Shown: piece after piece, positions 49,971-58,575 of the stretch
Layout of the letters: every line of letters starts with the position of its first letter
Numbering within the stretch: position 1 is the stretch's first letter
NCBI GenBank assembly: GCA_016234495.1
Contig: JACRBI010000048.1
Span: forward strand, 1-64,000
Source: Chloroflexota bacterium
GTDB taxonomy: Bacteria > Chloroflexota > Anaerolineae > Anaerolineales > Villigracilaceae
Length of the DNA stretch: 64,000 nucleotides
Direction of reading: 5' to 3'
Translations under genes and position numbers: made by a program
Notes under the pieces: generated by a model
What the model was told of the DNA's origin: nothing
What the model saw: only the letters and a program-made list of their open reading frames with translations
The model's database searches: none

Positions 49971-52937
49971 TTAACGCGGCTGCCATTTCGCCCTCTCCAA
50001 ATTCAACGCCAGCAGTTTCTCCAAAATCTCTTCATCGGACAGATCGGACTTCCAACCATAGGCGGCGAAGACGGCCTCATCTAGCCGCTTGTGCGCCAGT
50101 TCCAGCCAGGTGGGACGTTGGTTGTACAGGTTCGTCAGGGTGCGCTTTGACCCCCTCCGCCCCGCTTCGCGGGACACCTCCCCCAAATCCGACGATTCAA
50201 TATTCGAATCCGCATTCAAAGTATTTATTATCGTATTTGGGGGAGGAAGGGTGGGGGTCAGCCACCTCTCCCTTTGCTCAACCAGTTCCTTTGCGGCCTG
50301 ACCGATGGCCTGCACTCGCGGATCATCCTTTGGTTCTTGACCTGGCGCCCACGGGAAGGGGAAGGTTTCAAAGCAAGTAGAAATGTTATACACGGGTCTG
50401 CCACCTTTTTCGCCACCATCTCCATGACGAGAACCAGTAAACAAACTCCAAACCTCGTGAATCTTTGAGTGTAAAACACCAAAGAAATAATCATCGTCGC
50501 GGGCAAAAACTGTTGCCTTTGCATCAGGTATTGTTGGATGTGAGAGCCAAACAAAAATCCGATATTTCGAGACAACAGGAGTTGCGATAAAGCGGCTGAG
50601 GCTTTTTATCGCCTGTCTCATTTCTGGCCGTTGGCGTTCAAACAGCCACCAATTATTTCTTGTGCTTGCAATTCTTTCTTTATCTCTTTCTGGCTTGATA
50701 ACTTTCCGAACATATTCAAAAGGCATTTGGTATTGTGCGGCTACTTCAATTGATGTCTTTACGCCAAAATCAATAATCCACATTCCGCGACGAGGTCCTA
50801 CAAGGTCGCTACCGTTTACCCAAGGCTTTACAACATCTGAATTAGGCTTGCCGTTTGGGTTGCTTTTATCGGCGAGCATTTTTTGAGCAAGTTCTGGCTC
50901 GATATCAAATTCTCCATATTTTTTAGTTCCAGGAAAGGCAATATTTTCGTTTTCAGAAAGTAAGTTTGCTGTCGTAATATCTGACAATGAAGATAGATCG
51001 GGATTGATATTTTCAACAGGTTTGTCATCTAAGAATTTCTGTTTTTCAGAACCATTATCAAAACAAATTATTGAAACTCTTACAGATGCGCCATCCAAAA
51101 TCCAAGGGCGATTGCTGTAAGCCATAAAAATGTCCCCAGTTTCTTTTATATGGTCAAGAACAGTTCGACTTAATCCTTTGCGAATTGCTTGAGTTGCAAT
51201 TAAGCCAACGCGTTTTACTTTTCCATCTAATATTGCCTGCCGTGATTTTTCAAACCAATAGCAAACAAAATCACTTTTTGGGGGAACGCGATCTTTATAA
51301 AGGTTTATCAAATTGTTTAGGTATTTTTCTCCAAGTTCTTCACGTTGTTTTATGCTTCCCAAAAACGGCGGGTTGCCGATGATGACATCCACCGCTGGCC
51401 ATTCGGGTTCGGACCCTGCCCCCTCCCGTCCTCCCCCAAATTCCAAGTTCGTGGAATTTGGGGGAGGTGGCGCGGCAGCGACGGAGGGGGTAAGAATCGC
51501 ATCCATATTCATAATATTATTCGTCTTCTTCAAAATGGGTTCACTCGGCAGGCCGTAGCCGTTATCCCTCAGCCATTGAATGTAACCGATCTGAATCGTC
51601 ATTTGCGCCAGTTCGTGAGCGTACTCGTTGGTTTCAATCCCATATAGTTGTGCGGGCGTAACGGTGATATGCGGTCTGCCCGCTCCCATTTCATCCGAGA
51701 AGCTCAGCACTTCATTTTGCAGATCAAGCAATAAACGCAATGCCACATATAAGAAGTTTGCGCTTCCACAGGCAGGGTCAAGAACTTTTATCGAAGCGAT
51801 CTTATCTGCAAAACCGCGTAAGTTAGTGAGAATTTTATTTGTTATTTTTTCACGTTCACGAATGATTTTTTGCTTTGCGGCGTCATTCTTGCCAGTTGTG
51901 CTTAAGGCATCCCGCTTTAAAGCTAATTCAATTGCAGATTTTTTGATTTCATTCCATTCATCACGAAGCGGCTTCATCAACACAGGCTCAACGATCAAAA
52001 TAATATCGTCTTCGCCCGTGTAATGTGCGCCGAGTTGGGAACGTTTGCTCGGGTCAAGTCCGCGCTCGAAGAGAGTCCCAAAAATGGACGGTTTGATCGC
52101 GCTCCAATCCAGCCCGTCAATCGCAGCGATAATATCCATTGCGTCACTGTCCAATTGCAAGACGCGGTCGTCATCGAACAGGCCGCCGTTGAAATGCAAA
52201 ATCTTATCCGCGCCGAAATACCCGCCCGTGTTCATGGCGCGGAATAACTGGCGCAGTACCTCCGCAAAGTCTTTTGAATTGCGGCGGGTCTGGTCTAATA
52301 ATCTGGGGAAAAGTTTTTCAGGCAGCAAGCCGATATCTTCTGCAAACAAACAAAATAGCAGGCGGATGAGAAAATGCGCCACCGCCTGCGGTTCTTCACC
52401 GTATTTACGCAGCACGCCTGCCAGCGTGGAGAACTGCCTCGCGGCTTCCTGTGTAACGCTTTCAATTGTCTCCTGCGGCTTGAGTTGTTCAGGATTGAAG
52501 AAGACTGTTTTGAGTGTCTTTAAACCTTCGGCTGTGAGGATATCATCAAGTGTGAGGGTAATTGTCCGTGTGGGGAGGTTGGTATAGTTGGTGCGGATGA
52601 TGATGTTGTTAATGTCAGAGACAATCAAAAGCGGCGGGTTTTGAAGCGCGTCCCGATAGCGCAATAATTGCTCATAGGCTTTGTCAAGGTCAGAGTCTTT
52701 GCCCTTATACTCCCACCCGAAGAATCCAAGTTTCGCCACATCTGCCCAGCCCGAGCCGCCGCTGGTTTTTGCCGCGCCCATTTCAAACGCAAAGCGCGTG
52801 CCAGATGGGTCTTGCAGCATGGGCGTTTCATGCCCAACCAGCGCGCACAGGTCAATAAAATGTTCCTGCACCGATTGGCGCTCGCGTGCTTCTGCACGCT
52901 TCCACTTGCCGACGAAGTCCTGCGGGGTGAGTGACAT
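49971..52937 (-). CDS. MmeI-like type IIL restriction-modification enzyme
   Basis: The 988-residue single-chain enzyme joins an N-terminal PD-(D/E)XK nuclease, with WEYKGKDSDLDKAYEQ (EYK at 76-78), to a helical linker. A class I adenine-specific methyltransferase follows, with SAM motif LDPACGSANFL and catalytic IIGNPPFLGS. A C-terminal target-recognition region follows. In this family one subunit both cuts and methylates, at a distance from its site. The start at 52937 follows a GGGA; the longer frame to 52991 lacks support. Two palindromic repeats (51410-51491 and 50149-50260) are inserted in frame. The gene lies in an AT-rich accessory island. Confidence 0.9.
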   Translation of the reverse strand: MSLTPQDFVGKWKRAEARERQSVQEHFIDLCALVGHETPMLQDPSGTRFAFEMGAAKTSGGSGWADVAKLGFFGWEYKGKDSDLDKAYEQLLRYRDALQNPPLLIVSDINNIIIRTNYTNLPTRTITLTLDDILTAEGLKTLKTVFFNPEQLKPQETIESVTQEAARQFSTLAGVLRKYGEEPQAVAHFLIRLLFCLFAEDIGLLPEKLFPRLLDQTRRNSKDFAEVLRQLFRAMNTGGYFGADKILHFNGGLFDDDRVLQLDSDAMDIIAAIDGLDWSAIKPSIFGTLFERGLDPSKRSQLGAHYTGEDDIILIVEPVLMKPLRDEWNEIKKSAIELALKRDALSTTGKNDAAKQKIIREREKITNKILTNLRGFADKIASIKVLDPACGSANFLYVALRLLLDLQNEVLSFSDEMGAGRPHITVTPAQLYGIETNEYAHELAQMTIQIGYIQWLRDNGYGLPSEPILKKTNNIMNMDAILTPSVAAAPPPPNSTNLEFGGGREGAGSEPEWPAVDVIIGNPPFLGSIKQREELGEKYLNNLINLYKDRVPPKSDFVCYWFEKSRQAILDGKVKRVGLIATQAIRKGLSRTVLDHIKETGDIFMAYSNRPWILDGASVRVSIICFDNGSEKQKFLDDKPVENINPDLSSLSDITTANLLSENENIAFPGTKKYGEFDIEPELAQKMLADKSNPNGKPNSDVVKPWVNGSDLVGPRRGMWIIDFGVKTSIEVAAQYQMPFEYVRKVIKPERDKERIASTRNNWWLFERQRPEMRQAIKSLSRFIATPVVSKYRIFVWLSHPTIPDAKATVFARDDDYFFGVLHSKIHEVWSLFTGSRHGDGGEKGGRPVYNISTCFETFPFPWAPGQEPKDDPRVQAIGQAAKELVEQRERWLTPTLPPPNTIINTLNADSNIESSDLGEVSREAGRRGSKRTLTNLYNQRPTWLELAHKRLDEAVFAAYGWKSDLSDEEILEKLLALNLERAKWQPR
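50149..50260. repeat. Family-2 palindromic repeat inside the restriction-modification gene, copy 2
   Basis: Outer TGACCCCCTCC...GGGTGGGGGTCA and inner CCTCCCCCAAAT...ATTTGGGGGAGG arms define a 112-nt unit. Read in the gene's frame it encodes about 37 Asn/Ser/Arg-rich residues near the C-terminus. Confidence 0.8.
51410..51491. repeat. Family-2 palindromic repeat inside the restriction-modification gene, copy 1
   Basis: Inner arms CCTCCCCCAAATTCC/GGAATTTGGGGGAGG and outer GACCCTGCCCCCTCC/GGAGGGGGTAA define the unit. It encodes PPPPNSTNLEFGGG and flanks, just before the NPPF motif. Confidence 0.8.
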
Positions 52938-53069
52938 GTTTTTTTCCCTTTGGCTGATTGTACAGGATAATATGTTGCTTGTGGGTGACATTTTGTTACC
53001 AGTTAGACCTTTTCAATAATGGACATTAGGATTTTAACTTCTGACATCTTGATTCCCAATCTGCATCCA

Positions 53070-53137
53070 CAAAGACTTCTAAATGTTTTCTCAAAGACTT
53101 CTAAATGATTTTTAAAAGACTTCTATATGTTTTTCGA
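53070..53137. repeat. Three 22-bp tandem iterons
   Basis: AAAGACTTCTAAATG occurs at 53071 and 53093, and AAAGACTTCTATATG at 53115, with an exact 22-bp period and T-rich spacers. They lie upstream of the restriction-modification gene (minus strand) and downstream of the HU-like gene. The remaining gene-free sequence (52938-53243) shows nothing else except the terminator at 53204. Confidence 0.8.
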
Positions 53138-53203
53138 GAAGCATCCCGACAATTTTTTCGTCTAATCAAGGGGCGTGGTGATAAGAAACCGATACTAAAA
53201 AAA

Positions 53204-53232
53204 GAGACGCCCGAACTGGGGCGTCTCCTGAC
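53204..53232 (-). terminator. Terminator of the HU-like gene
   Basis: GAGACGCCC and GGGCGTCTC form a stem; on the minus strand it is followed by seven U. Confidence 0.85.
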
Positions 53233-53243
53233 TGCAATGCGGG

Positions 53244-53654
53244 CTATCCCTCAGGCGGTGTGTTCGTCACCAAAACACCCTTCACATACTCGATTCCATC
53301 CAGTACGTGTTTGAACTCTTTGCCAGGATTAAAACGCGGCAGGATGCTGGTGATCTGCGTGGCACGTACGGCCTCGGCAGTTTCGGCTCCTTCCGAACTC
53401 GTCTTCAACCAGAAATTGCCAAACTCGCCCAACTCCACAATGTTTCCATTCGCCAGTTGTTCGGGGATGATCGCTAGAAAACTTTCAATCGCAGCCATCA
53501 TATCCATTGTGCTCAAGGTCGAACGCTGGGCAGCCATCTCTGCCATCTGACGCGTGGTGACACGTCCGCTGGACTGAATGGATGGATAGAACTTTTTGGG
53601 GGCTGTGCGATTGCTCGGATTTCCCCGTTCCACAACATTGAATTTGACGCTCAT
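53244..53654 (-). CDS. HU-like DNA-binding protein
   Basis: The 136-residue protein resembles the HU/IHF relatives with an N-terminal extension: VTTRQMAEMAAQRSTLSTMD, AIESFLAIIPEQLANGNIVE, LGEFGNFWLKT. The N-terminal APKKFYPSIQSSG and the C-terminal ILPRFNPGKEFK segment fit the larger Bacteroidetes-type HU family, not canonical 90-residue HU. Proteins of this type bend DNA and shape the nucleoid or mobile DNA. The start follows AGGAGAAAAATCTC. It ends in a strong terminator. Confidence 0.85.
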   Translation of the reverse strand: MSVKFNVVERGNPSNRTAPKKFYPSIQSSGRVTTRQMAEMAAQRSTLSTMDMMAAIESFLAIIPEQLANGNIVELGEFGNFWLKTSSEGAETAEAVRATQITSILPRFNPGKEFKHVLDGIEYVKGVLVTNTPPEG

Positions 53655-53899
53655 GAGATTTTTCTCCTGTGATGTTTGTGCAGGAGAACATCCGTATTCC
53701 CCCGCTGGAGAATATTTTATGGAAAAATACCGTACAAGTCATTAGGAAATTAGGGTGAGAGAAATGGGACTTTTGTAGTCATATTTTTGCACTCTCTTCC
53801 CTTGTAGGCACCTTTCGCAGTATCGCAAAGGCTTGTTATGGGGTCAAAGACTTTTTGAATTATGATTGAACAAACTTTAGAATTTGGAGGTAAATTCCC

Positions 53900-54268
53900 A
53901 TGCAAAGCGCAGCCAAAGATGTGAAGAGCTATCTGGAAGAAGTCCCCGCCGAGCGCAGAGTGGCGCTTGAGAAATTACGCGAGCAATGTCTCGCCGTGTT
54001 GAAAGGTTTTGAAGAATCGATGCAATACGGTAATCCATGCTACTCACGCAACGGGGTGGTCGAGGTCGGATTTGCCAGCCAAAAGCATTTCATCGGTCTT
54101 TACATCCTGAGAACTGACGTGATGAAGACCCACAAAGATTTGCTGAAAATAAAAGGGGTGAGTTTGGGCAAGGGCTGCATCCGCTATTCGAAGCCGGAGA
54201 AAATTGACTTCAAAGTGGTGGAGAAAATGTTGAAGGCCACTGTGAAGTCCGCTGGTGAAGTTTGTTGA
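53900..54268 (+). CDS. DUF1801 protein (iron-chaperone-like fold)
   Basis: The 122-residue protein matches DUF1801: YLEEVPAERRVALEKLREQC, EESMQYGNPCYSRNGVVEVG, FASQKHFIGLYIL, and GKGCIRYSKPEKIDF. This fold is shared with the frataxin-like chaperone YdhG, but a specific role is not known. GGAGG lies 10 nt upstream of the ATG. It is followed by a palindromic repeat. Confidence 0.85.
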   Translation: MQSAAKDVKSYLEEVPAERRVALEKLREQCLAVLKGFEESMQYGNPCYSRNGVVEVGFASQKHFIGLYILRTDVMKTHKDLLKIKGVSLGKGCIRYSKPEKIDFKVVEKMLKATVKSAGEVC

Positions 54269-54282
54269 TGATGTTGTGATCG

Positions 54283-54310
54283 AGTAGGGCGGAGCATTGC
54301 TCCGCCCTAC
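54283..54310. repeat. 27-nt palindromic repeat
   Basis: GTAGGGCGGAGCA and TGCTCCGCCCTAC are exact complements around one T. It lies between two convergent genes and resembles the one at 31693. Confidence 0.85.
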
Positions 54311-54318
54311 ATGAATCC

Positions 54319-54822
54319 CTACAACTTCCCGAAAGCCACGCCTTTGTAATCCCAGCCGCAGGCGGTCACTGCCTCTTGGATCGGCTTCTTGATCTCATTG
54401 GTGCTGAAGCGGTAGTTATAGACCACGCCCGGCTTCAACTCTTCGGTGAAGGCATACGCCGCGCCAAATTCCACTGAAGTCATCTGCCCTTGAAATTTCG
54501 AGACCGCCATCGAAAGCGACGGCACGCCCGCGCGCCACTCTACTGTGAATTCCTCATCCTTGCCGCGCACCTGATGTTTCGCCGCGTCGAACTTCATATA
54601 GATGCGGAAGACCTTGGTGATGTTCGCCTTCGCGAACAGTTCATACCATTTCGCATCCACGATCTTCCACTCGGCGATCAAGTCCACGTTTTGAGATGCT
54701 CCGTCAATGATCTGATAGGGGGCGGTGTCGCGGTTCAGGGTCAGCAATCGCTGGCGCACCTCGTCCACAGAAAGTACGGGCGTATTCTTATCTGATTTCT
54801 TGCCAAAGCCAAAAAGTCCCAT
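54319..54822 (-). CDS. Conserved hypothetical protein
   Basis: The 167-residue protein begins MGLFGFGKKSDKNTPVLSVD and contains DLIAEWKIVDAKWYELFAKA, VFRIYMKFDAAKHQVRGKDE, and FTVEWRAGVPSLS. I recall no named family, but the order of strands and helices looks like a small START/SPFH-unrelated alpha/beta domain. No membrane segment is present. The start follows AAGGAG by 7 nt. It stands alone. Confidence 0.7.
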   Translation of the reverse strand: MGLFGFGKKSDKNTPVLSVDEVRQRLLTLNRDTAPYQIIDGASQNVDLIAEWKIVDAKWYELFAKANITKVFRIYMKFDAAKHQVRGKDEEFTVEWRAGVPSLSMAVSKFQGQMTSVEFGAAYAFTEELKPGVVYNYRFSTNEIKKPIQEAVTACGWDYKGVAFGKL

Positions 54823-54972
54823 TTGAATTTCTCCTTTTTATAAAATGTAAGAACTGATGAAAGGCCTGAAAACGAAAAGCTTTACTGTCAAATCGTTGGA
54901 TCATTATAAAGCCGAATAATTTCACGCATCCTGGATTATGATTGCATCATCAATTCAATAGAGAAAGCTGCC

Positions 54973-55392
54973 ATGCCAACCAGTATCACCCCCGAGCCGA
55001 AAGAACATGAATTTGAGTGCGCAAACTGCGGAGCGTACTTTCACTACGAATTGACTCGCTGTCCCGTTTGCGGGATCAACCTGTACGAGCCAGAGGACGA
55101 CCCTGAAGGGACGCGCAGTCAACTTCCGCTGGGAGCTGGTTTGTTCATCAAACTGGCAGATGCCTTTCACAGAGTTTTCAAGAAACCCTATTCCGCCGAC
55201 AAGGTCTTCGGCGATGCGTTGGATCAGTCCATTTTATACAATGACCTGCTCCAAAAAATTGGCGGAGACCGCGCCGCGGCTGACCGTCTGATCGAGTTCG
55301 AGCGGATGTCTTCCCCCCATTCCACGCGGCGGGAATTGATTCAACGGGCAATCCAAAAATGGGAGCGGGATAATCGCGGAAGTAAAGTGTAG
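54973..55392 (+). CDS. Zinc-ribbon protein of unknown function
   Basis: The 139-residue protein has an N-terminal zinc ribbon: FECANCGAYFHYELTRCPVC plus GINLY (CxxC...CxxC, about residues 16-35). A helical C-terminal part follows (about 60-139) with DQSILYNDLLQKIGGDRAAA and DRLIEFERMSSPHSTRRELI. The C-terminal helices look like a small dimerisation domain. The function is unknown. There is no clear ribosome binding site. It is followed by a family-2 palindromic repeat. Confidence 0.7.
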   Translation: MPTSITPEPKEHEFECANCGAYFHYELTRCPVCGINLYEPEDDPEGTRSQLPLGAGLFIKLADAFHRVFKKPYSADKVFGDALDQSILYNDLLQKIGGDRAAADRLIEFERMSSPHSTRRELIQRAIQKWERDNRGSKV

Positions 55393-55399
55393 GCATGCT

Positions 55400-55478
55400 C
55401 CCTCCTGCCTCCCCCAAATACGGCGGTGGTTGCGTCGTATTTGGGGGAGGTGTTCCGCCGTGCGGAATGGTGGGGGTG
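55400..55478. repeat. Family-2 palindromic repeat, intergenic copy
   Basis: CCTCCCCCAAATACG and CGTATTTGGGGGAGG form the inner hairpin, and the right side continues TGTTCCGCC...GGTGGGGGTGG. It is the same design as the two copies within the restriction-modification gene. Confidence 0.85.
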
Positions 55479-55480
55479 GC

Positions 55481-55876
55481 TTACCCGGGCAGCGTGCCCG
55501 TTTTCTTTGCTATTACTAAATAACCCCCGCGCCAGACCAACATGCCCAGCGCGCCTGTCGTGCCGAGGATGAGCGCAAAAAGTGGAATCCCTGAACTATT
55601 CAACAACGCTGCCCGCAAAATGACTGCCAGCGGCGCTGTAAAAAGCATGGCGGGGAATATTCGCCAAAGCATTTTTGAATTTGACGTAACCTGTTCATTG
55701 AACAGCCCAAACCACGGAGCGCAGATGAACCATCCAAGCAACAACGGAAAAAATGTTGTCCCCATGCGCTGAAGGAATGAAATACCGACTTCGCCGTGTG
55801 TAGCGAATCCGATCACGGTCAAAATGGCAATGGCGATCACGTCGCCAATGATGAGTGTGTTCTTTTTCGTAGGCAT
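55481..55876 (-). CDS. DUF3054 membrane protein
   Basis: The 131-residue protein has four TM helices and the DUF3054 pattern: IIGDVIAIAILTVIGFATHG, PLLLGWFICAPWFGLF, APLAVILRAALLNSSGIPLF and ALGMLVWRGGYLVI. The function is unknown. Its ATG is 1 nt after the der stop codon, so it is coupled to der. Confidence 0.85.
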   Translation of the reverse strand: MPTKKNTLIIGDVIAIAILTVIGFATHGEVGISFLQRMGTTFFPLLLGWFICAPWFGLFNEQVTSNSKMLWRIFPAMLFTAPLAVILRAALLNSSGIPLFALILGTTGALGMLVWRGGYLVIAKKTGTLPG

Positions 55877-55877
55877 T

Positions 55878-57242
55878 TTATTCCCTGCGTCCCTTGGTCA
55901 CAATGCGGATGGGCGTCCCTAAAAATCCATGTTCCAGGCGGATCTGATTCTCGAGATAGCGCAAATAGCTGAAGTGCATCAGGCTCGGCTCATTGACAAA
56001 GATCATAAAGGTCGGCGGGTCAGAGCGCACCTGTGTGCCATACAACATCTTGAGCGCGCGGCCTGCATGGGTTGGGTGTGGATGCGCATCCTGCGCCCTG
56101 TGAATGATCTCATTGATCGTGGATGTCGTCAGCCGGGCAAGGCGCTCCTCCTGCACTTGCAGCGCCATCGGCAGAACCTGCTCCACGCGTTGGCCGGTCT
56201 TGGCCGAGATGAACAGGATCGGCACGTAATCCATAAAATTAAGGTCACGGCGGATTCTGGCTGTGTATTCATCCATCGTCTCGTTGTTTTTTTCGATGGC
56301 GTCCCATTTGTTGACCAGCACCACGCACGACTTCCATTCGTCGAGGACGAAGCCGGCAATGTGCGCGTCCTGCGCGGTGATGCCGGTGGTGGCGTCGATC
56401 ATCAGCAAAGCCACGTCCGCGCGCTCGATGGATTTGAATGCGCGCAGCACGCTGTACTGCTCCACGCCATGATCGATCCTTCCGCGCCGGCGGATGCCGG
56501 CTGTGTCGATGAGCGTGACATCCAGCCCGCTGAATTCGATCTTCGTATCAATTGAATCGCGCGTCGTCCCTGCAATCGGGCTGACGATCACGCGTTCCTT
56601 GCCGACCAGCCTGTTTAGCAGGCTCGATTTGCCCGCGTTTGGTTTGCCCACAATCGCGATCTTGATGCTGTCATCTTCCTCCTCAACATCCTGCGGTGGG
56701 AAGGATGCCACCAGCGCATCGAGAATATCGCCGGTGCTTGTGCCGTGGATGGCAGAGATGGCAAAAGGCTCTCCCAGACCCAACTCATAAAACTCAGAGG
56801 CTGAGTCGCGCCGCTCGCGTGATTCGCATTTATTGACCGCCACAAAGATCGGCGGAGAGTACGTGCCATCGGGGTTTTTCTTTTGCGAGCGGCGTAATAT
56901 CTCCGCTACTTCGCGGTCGGGCGCTGTGATCCCTGACTCGCCATCGTTGACGAAAATGACCGCGTCCGCTTCCTGAATGGCAATTTGAGCCTGCCTGCGG
57001 ATGTCGTCAATAAAATCGGCAGAGTCAATTGACAGCGGAGTTTTTCCGCCGTGGGTTGGGTCGATGCCGCCGGTGTCGATGATGCTGAACTTGCGTCCAT
57101 TCCATTCGGCCTCGCCAAACATACGGTCACGGGTGGTGCCGGGGGTGTCATCCACAATGGCTAAACGCTCGCCAGCGAAACGATTGAACAGGGTCGATTT
57201 ACCGACATTAGGCCGGCCTACAAGAGCTACAATGGGTTTCAT
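55878..57242 (-). CDS. der: Ribosome-assembly GTPase Der (EngA)
   Basis: Der assists 50S subunit maturation and is unique in having two tandem GTPase domains. The 454-residue protein has G1 boxes GRPNVGKSTLFNRFAGERLA and GKPNAGKSSLLNRL, DTGG and DTAGI switch II motifs, NKCE and NKWD specificity motifs, and a C-terminal KH-like domain ending in GTPIRIVTKGRRE. All parts are intact. It leads an operon with the DUF3054 gene. Confidence 0.97.
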   Translation of the reverse strand: MKPIVALVGRPNVGKSTLFNRFAGERLAIVDDTPGTTRDRMFGEAEWNGRKFSIIDTGGIDPTHGGKTPLSIDSADFIDDIRRQAQIAIQEADAVIFVNDGESGITAPDREVAEILRRSQKKNPDGTYSPPIFVAVNKCESRERRDSASEFYELGLGEPFAISAIHGTSTGDILDALVASFPPQDVEEEDDSIKIAIVGKPNAGKSSLLNRLVGKERVIVSPIAGTTRDSIDTKIEFSGLDVTLIDTAGIRRRGRIDHGVEQYSVLRAFKSIERADVALLMIDATTGITAQDAHIAGFVLDEWKSCVVLVNKWDAIEKNNETMDEYTARIRRDLNFMDYVPILFISAKTGQRVEQVLPMALQVQEERLARLTTSTINEIIHRAQDAHPHPTHAGRALKMLYGTQVRSDPPTFMIFVNEPSLMHFSYLRYLENQIRLEHGFLGTPIRIVTKGRRE

Positions 57243-57319
57243 TTATTTTTATATTTCCAATTAATGGGGGTCGAGTAGCCCGAATGTTTTTTGAGGGCGT
57301 ACCGAGACCCGATTTACGG

Positions 57320-58573
57320 TCAAGGCGTTGGCGTTACTGTAATTACAGGGACGCCGCTGGAGGTGATTACAACTTCTATTGTATTCGGTAATATAGATTC
57401 TACAACAACATTCGAAATCAAAATTTCAACTCTCGGGACGATCTGATGCGTGCCAATTCCAAGCCCGGCCAGGTCAACCGTCACGCGCACATCCTGACGG
57501 GTAAGTGTATCCAGCAGCGGCAGGGGGCCGGAAACGATCACATCGACAGTTAAAGGCGAAACTTGAGCGCTGAACTCGGCGCTCAGACCGATAATCTCCA
57601 CTCGCTCGCCTGCCAGAGTAATACTGCTTTCGATCGGCGACACCCCGGCCTGTATCAGCACGGTTTGTTCGCCGACGACTGAAATGCCAAAAGGCAAATT
57701 TAACTCAAGCCGCGTGATTATATCCTCTTGCGCGCTTTGAAGATCCAGCGGTTTTGTTTCGACCACCCCCGGCAGGGCGTTCACAAGCTGGGGGTCATTC
57801 GCAAAGACGGTCACGATCGGCGGGTAAACGGAAATATCCGTCAGCCGGTATCCGCTCGCCACGCGGCCCATCACGATAACTTTCACAGCCACATCACGAT
57901 ACCCGCCCTGCTGGCTGACCGGCAAAGTGACATGGATGGCCTCCGGCGACACAGTGACACCTTCCACTGGCTGGCCGTTCTCATCGAGGATTTCGATCGG
58001 CAGGGTCTGATCTAAATTCTCGCGGATGCCGCTCAAGTTGACCGAAACCCGCGCGCGCGTCACTTTCTGGACCTGAGACTGGGCGCCGGCCACGACGACC
58101 TCCAACGGCTCGGCGGCAAGGTCTCCCGCCTGATAGCCGACGGCTACCTCGCCAGACAGGGTTATATCCACATCCAATGTTTGCGTGTCAAGCGCTTCCA
58201 ACGTGAAGAGGATCGTATGCGGCGCAGCAGAGACGATCTGCACCGGGCGGGCATCCACTTGTATTTGCAGTTCAAGGCTGTGATTGCCGGAGCTAAGCCC
58301 CGAAAGGTCGAGGATGGCGCTCACGATCTGCGGGTCTGCTTCGATCATATTCCAGATCGAACGCGGCGCGCGCAGGGTCACTTCCACTTCCGTGGGAATA
58401 TCGCTGTTCAGCACAAGGCCAGGATCCTGCCCCACGATCTGTACCGGCACAGGTGATGCCAGCGCGCGTGTTTCATCCGGGTCAGCCGAGGTGACAGCCG
58501 AGATCCAGACTGACAGAGCCAGCGCAAATGCCCAAAGGAACGTGCGGTAATTTTCAGAGACCCAGCGAAACAT
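57320..58573 (-). CDS. ybbR: YbbR-domain protein (CdaA regulator type)
   Basis: The 417-residue protein has one N-terminal TM helix (about 8-26; YRTFLWAFALALSVWISAV). At least four YbbR repeats (about 35-400) follow outside the membrane, for example PVPVQIVGQDPGLVLNSDIP and VTLPVSQQGGYRDVAVKVIV. In Firmicutes the equivalent (CdaR) regulates the diadenylate cyclase CdaA. The gene begins 2 nt after the cdaA stop, which supports the same role. It ends with a short Thr/Pro tail (VPVITVTPTP). Confidence 0.92.
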   Translation of the reverse strand: MFRWVSENYRTFLWAFALALSVWISAVTSADPDETRALASPVPVQIVGQDPGLVLNSDIPTEVEVTLRAPRSIWNMIEADPQIVSAILDLSGLSSGNHSLELQIQVDARPVQIVSAAPHTILFTLEALDTQTLDVDITLSGEVAVGYQAGDLAAEPLEVVVAGAQSQVQKVTRARVSVNLSGIRENLDQTLPIEILDENGQPVEGVTVSPEAIHVTLPVSQQGGYRDVAVKVIVMGRVASGYRLTDISVYPPIVTVFANDPQLVNALPGVVETKPLDLQSAQEDIITRLELNLPFGISVVGEQTVLIQAGVSPIESSITLAGERVEIIGLSAEFSAQVSPLTVDVIVSGPLPLLDTLTRQDVRVTVDLAGLGIGTHQIVPRVEILISNVVVESILPNTIEVVITSSGVPVITVTPTP

Positions 58574-58575
58574 TA

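Noticed and set aside
53070-53137. CRISPR array
   Set aside because: The 22-bp units are tandem with no unique spacers, and no cas genes are present.
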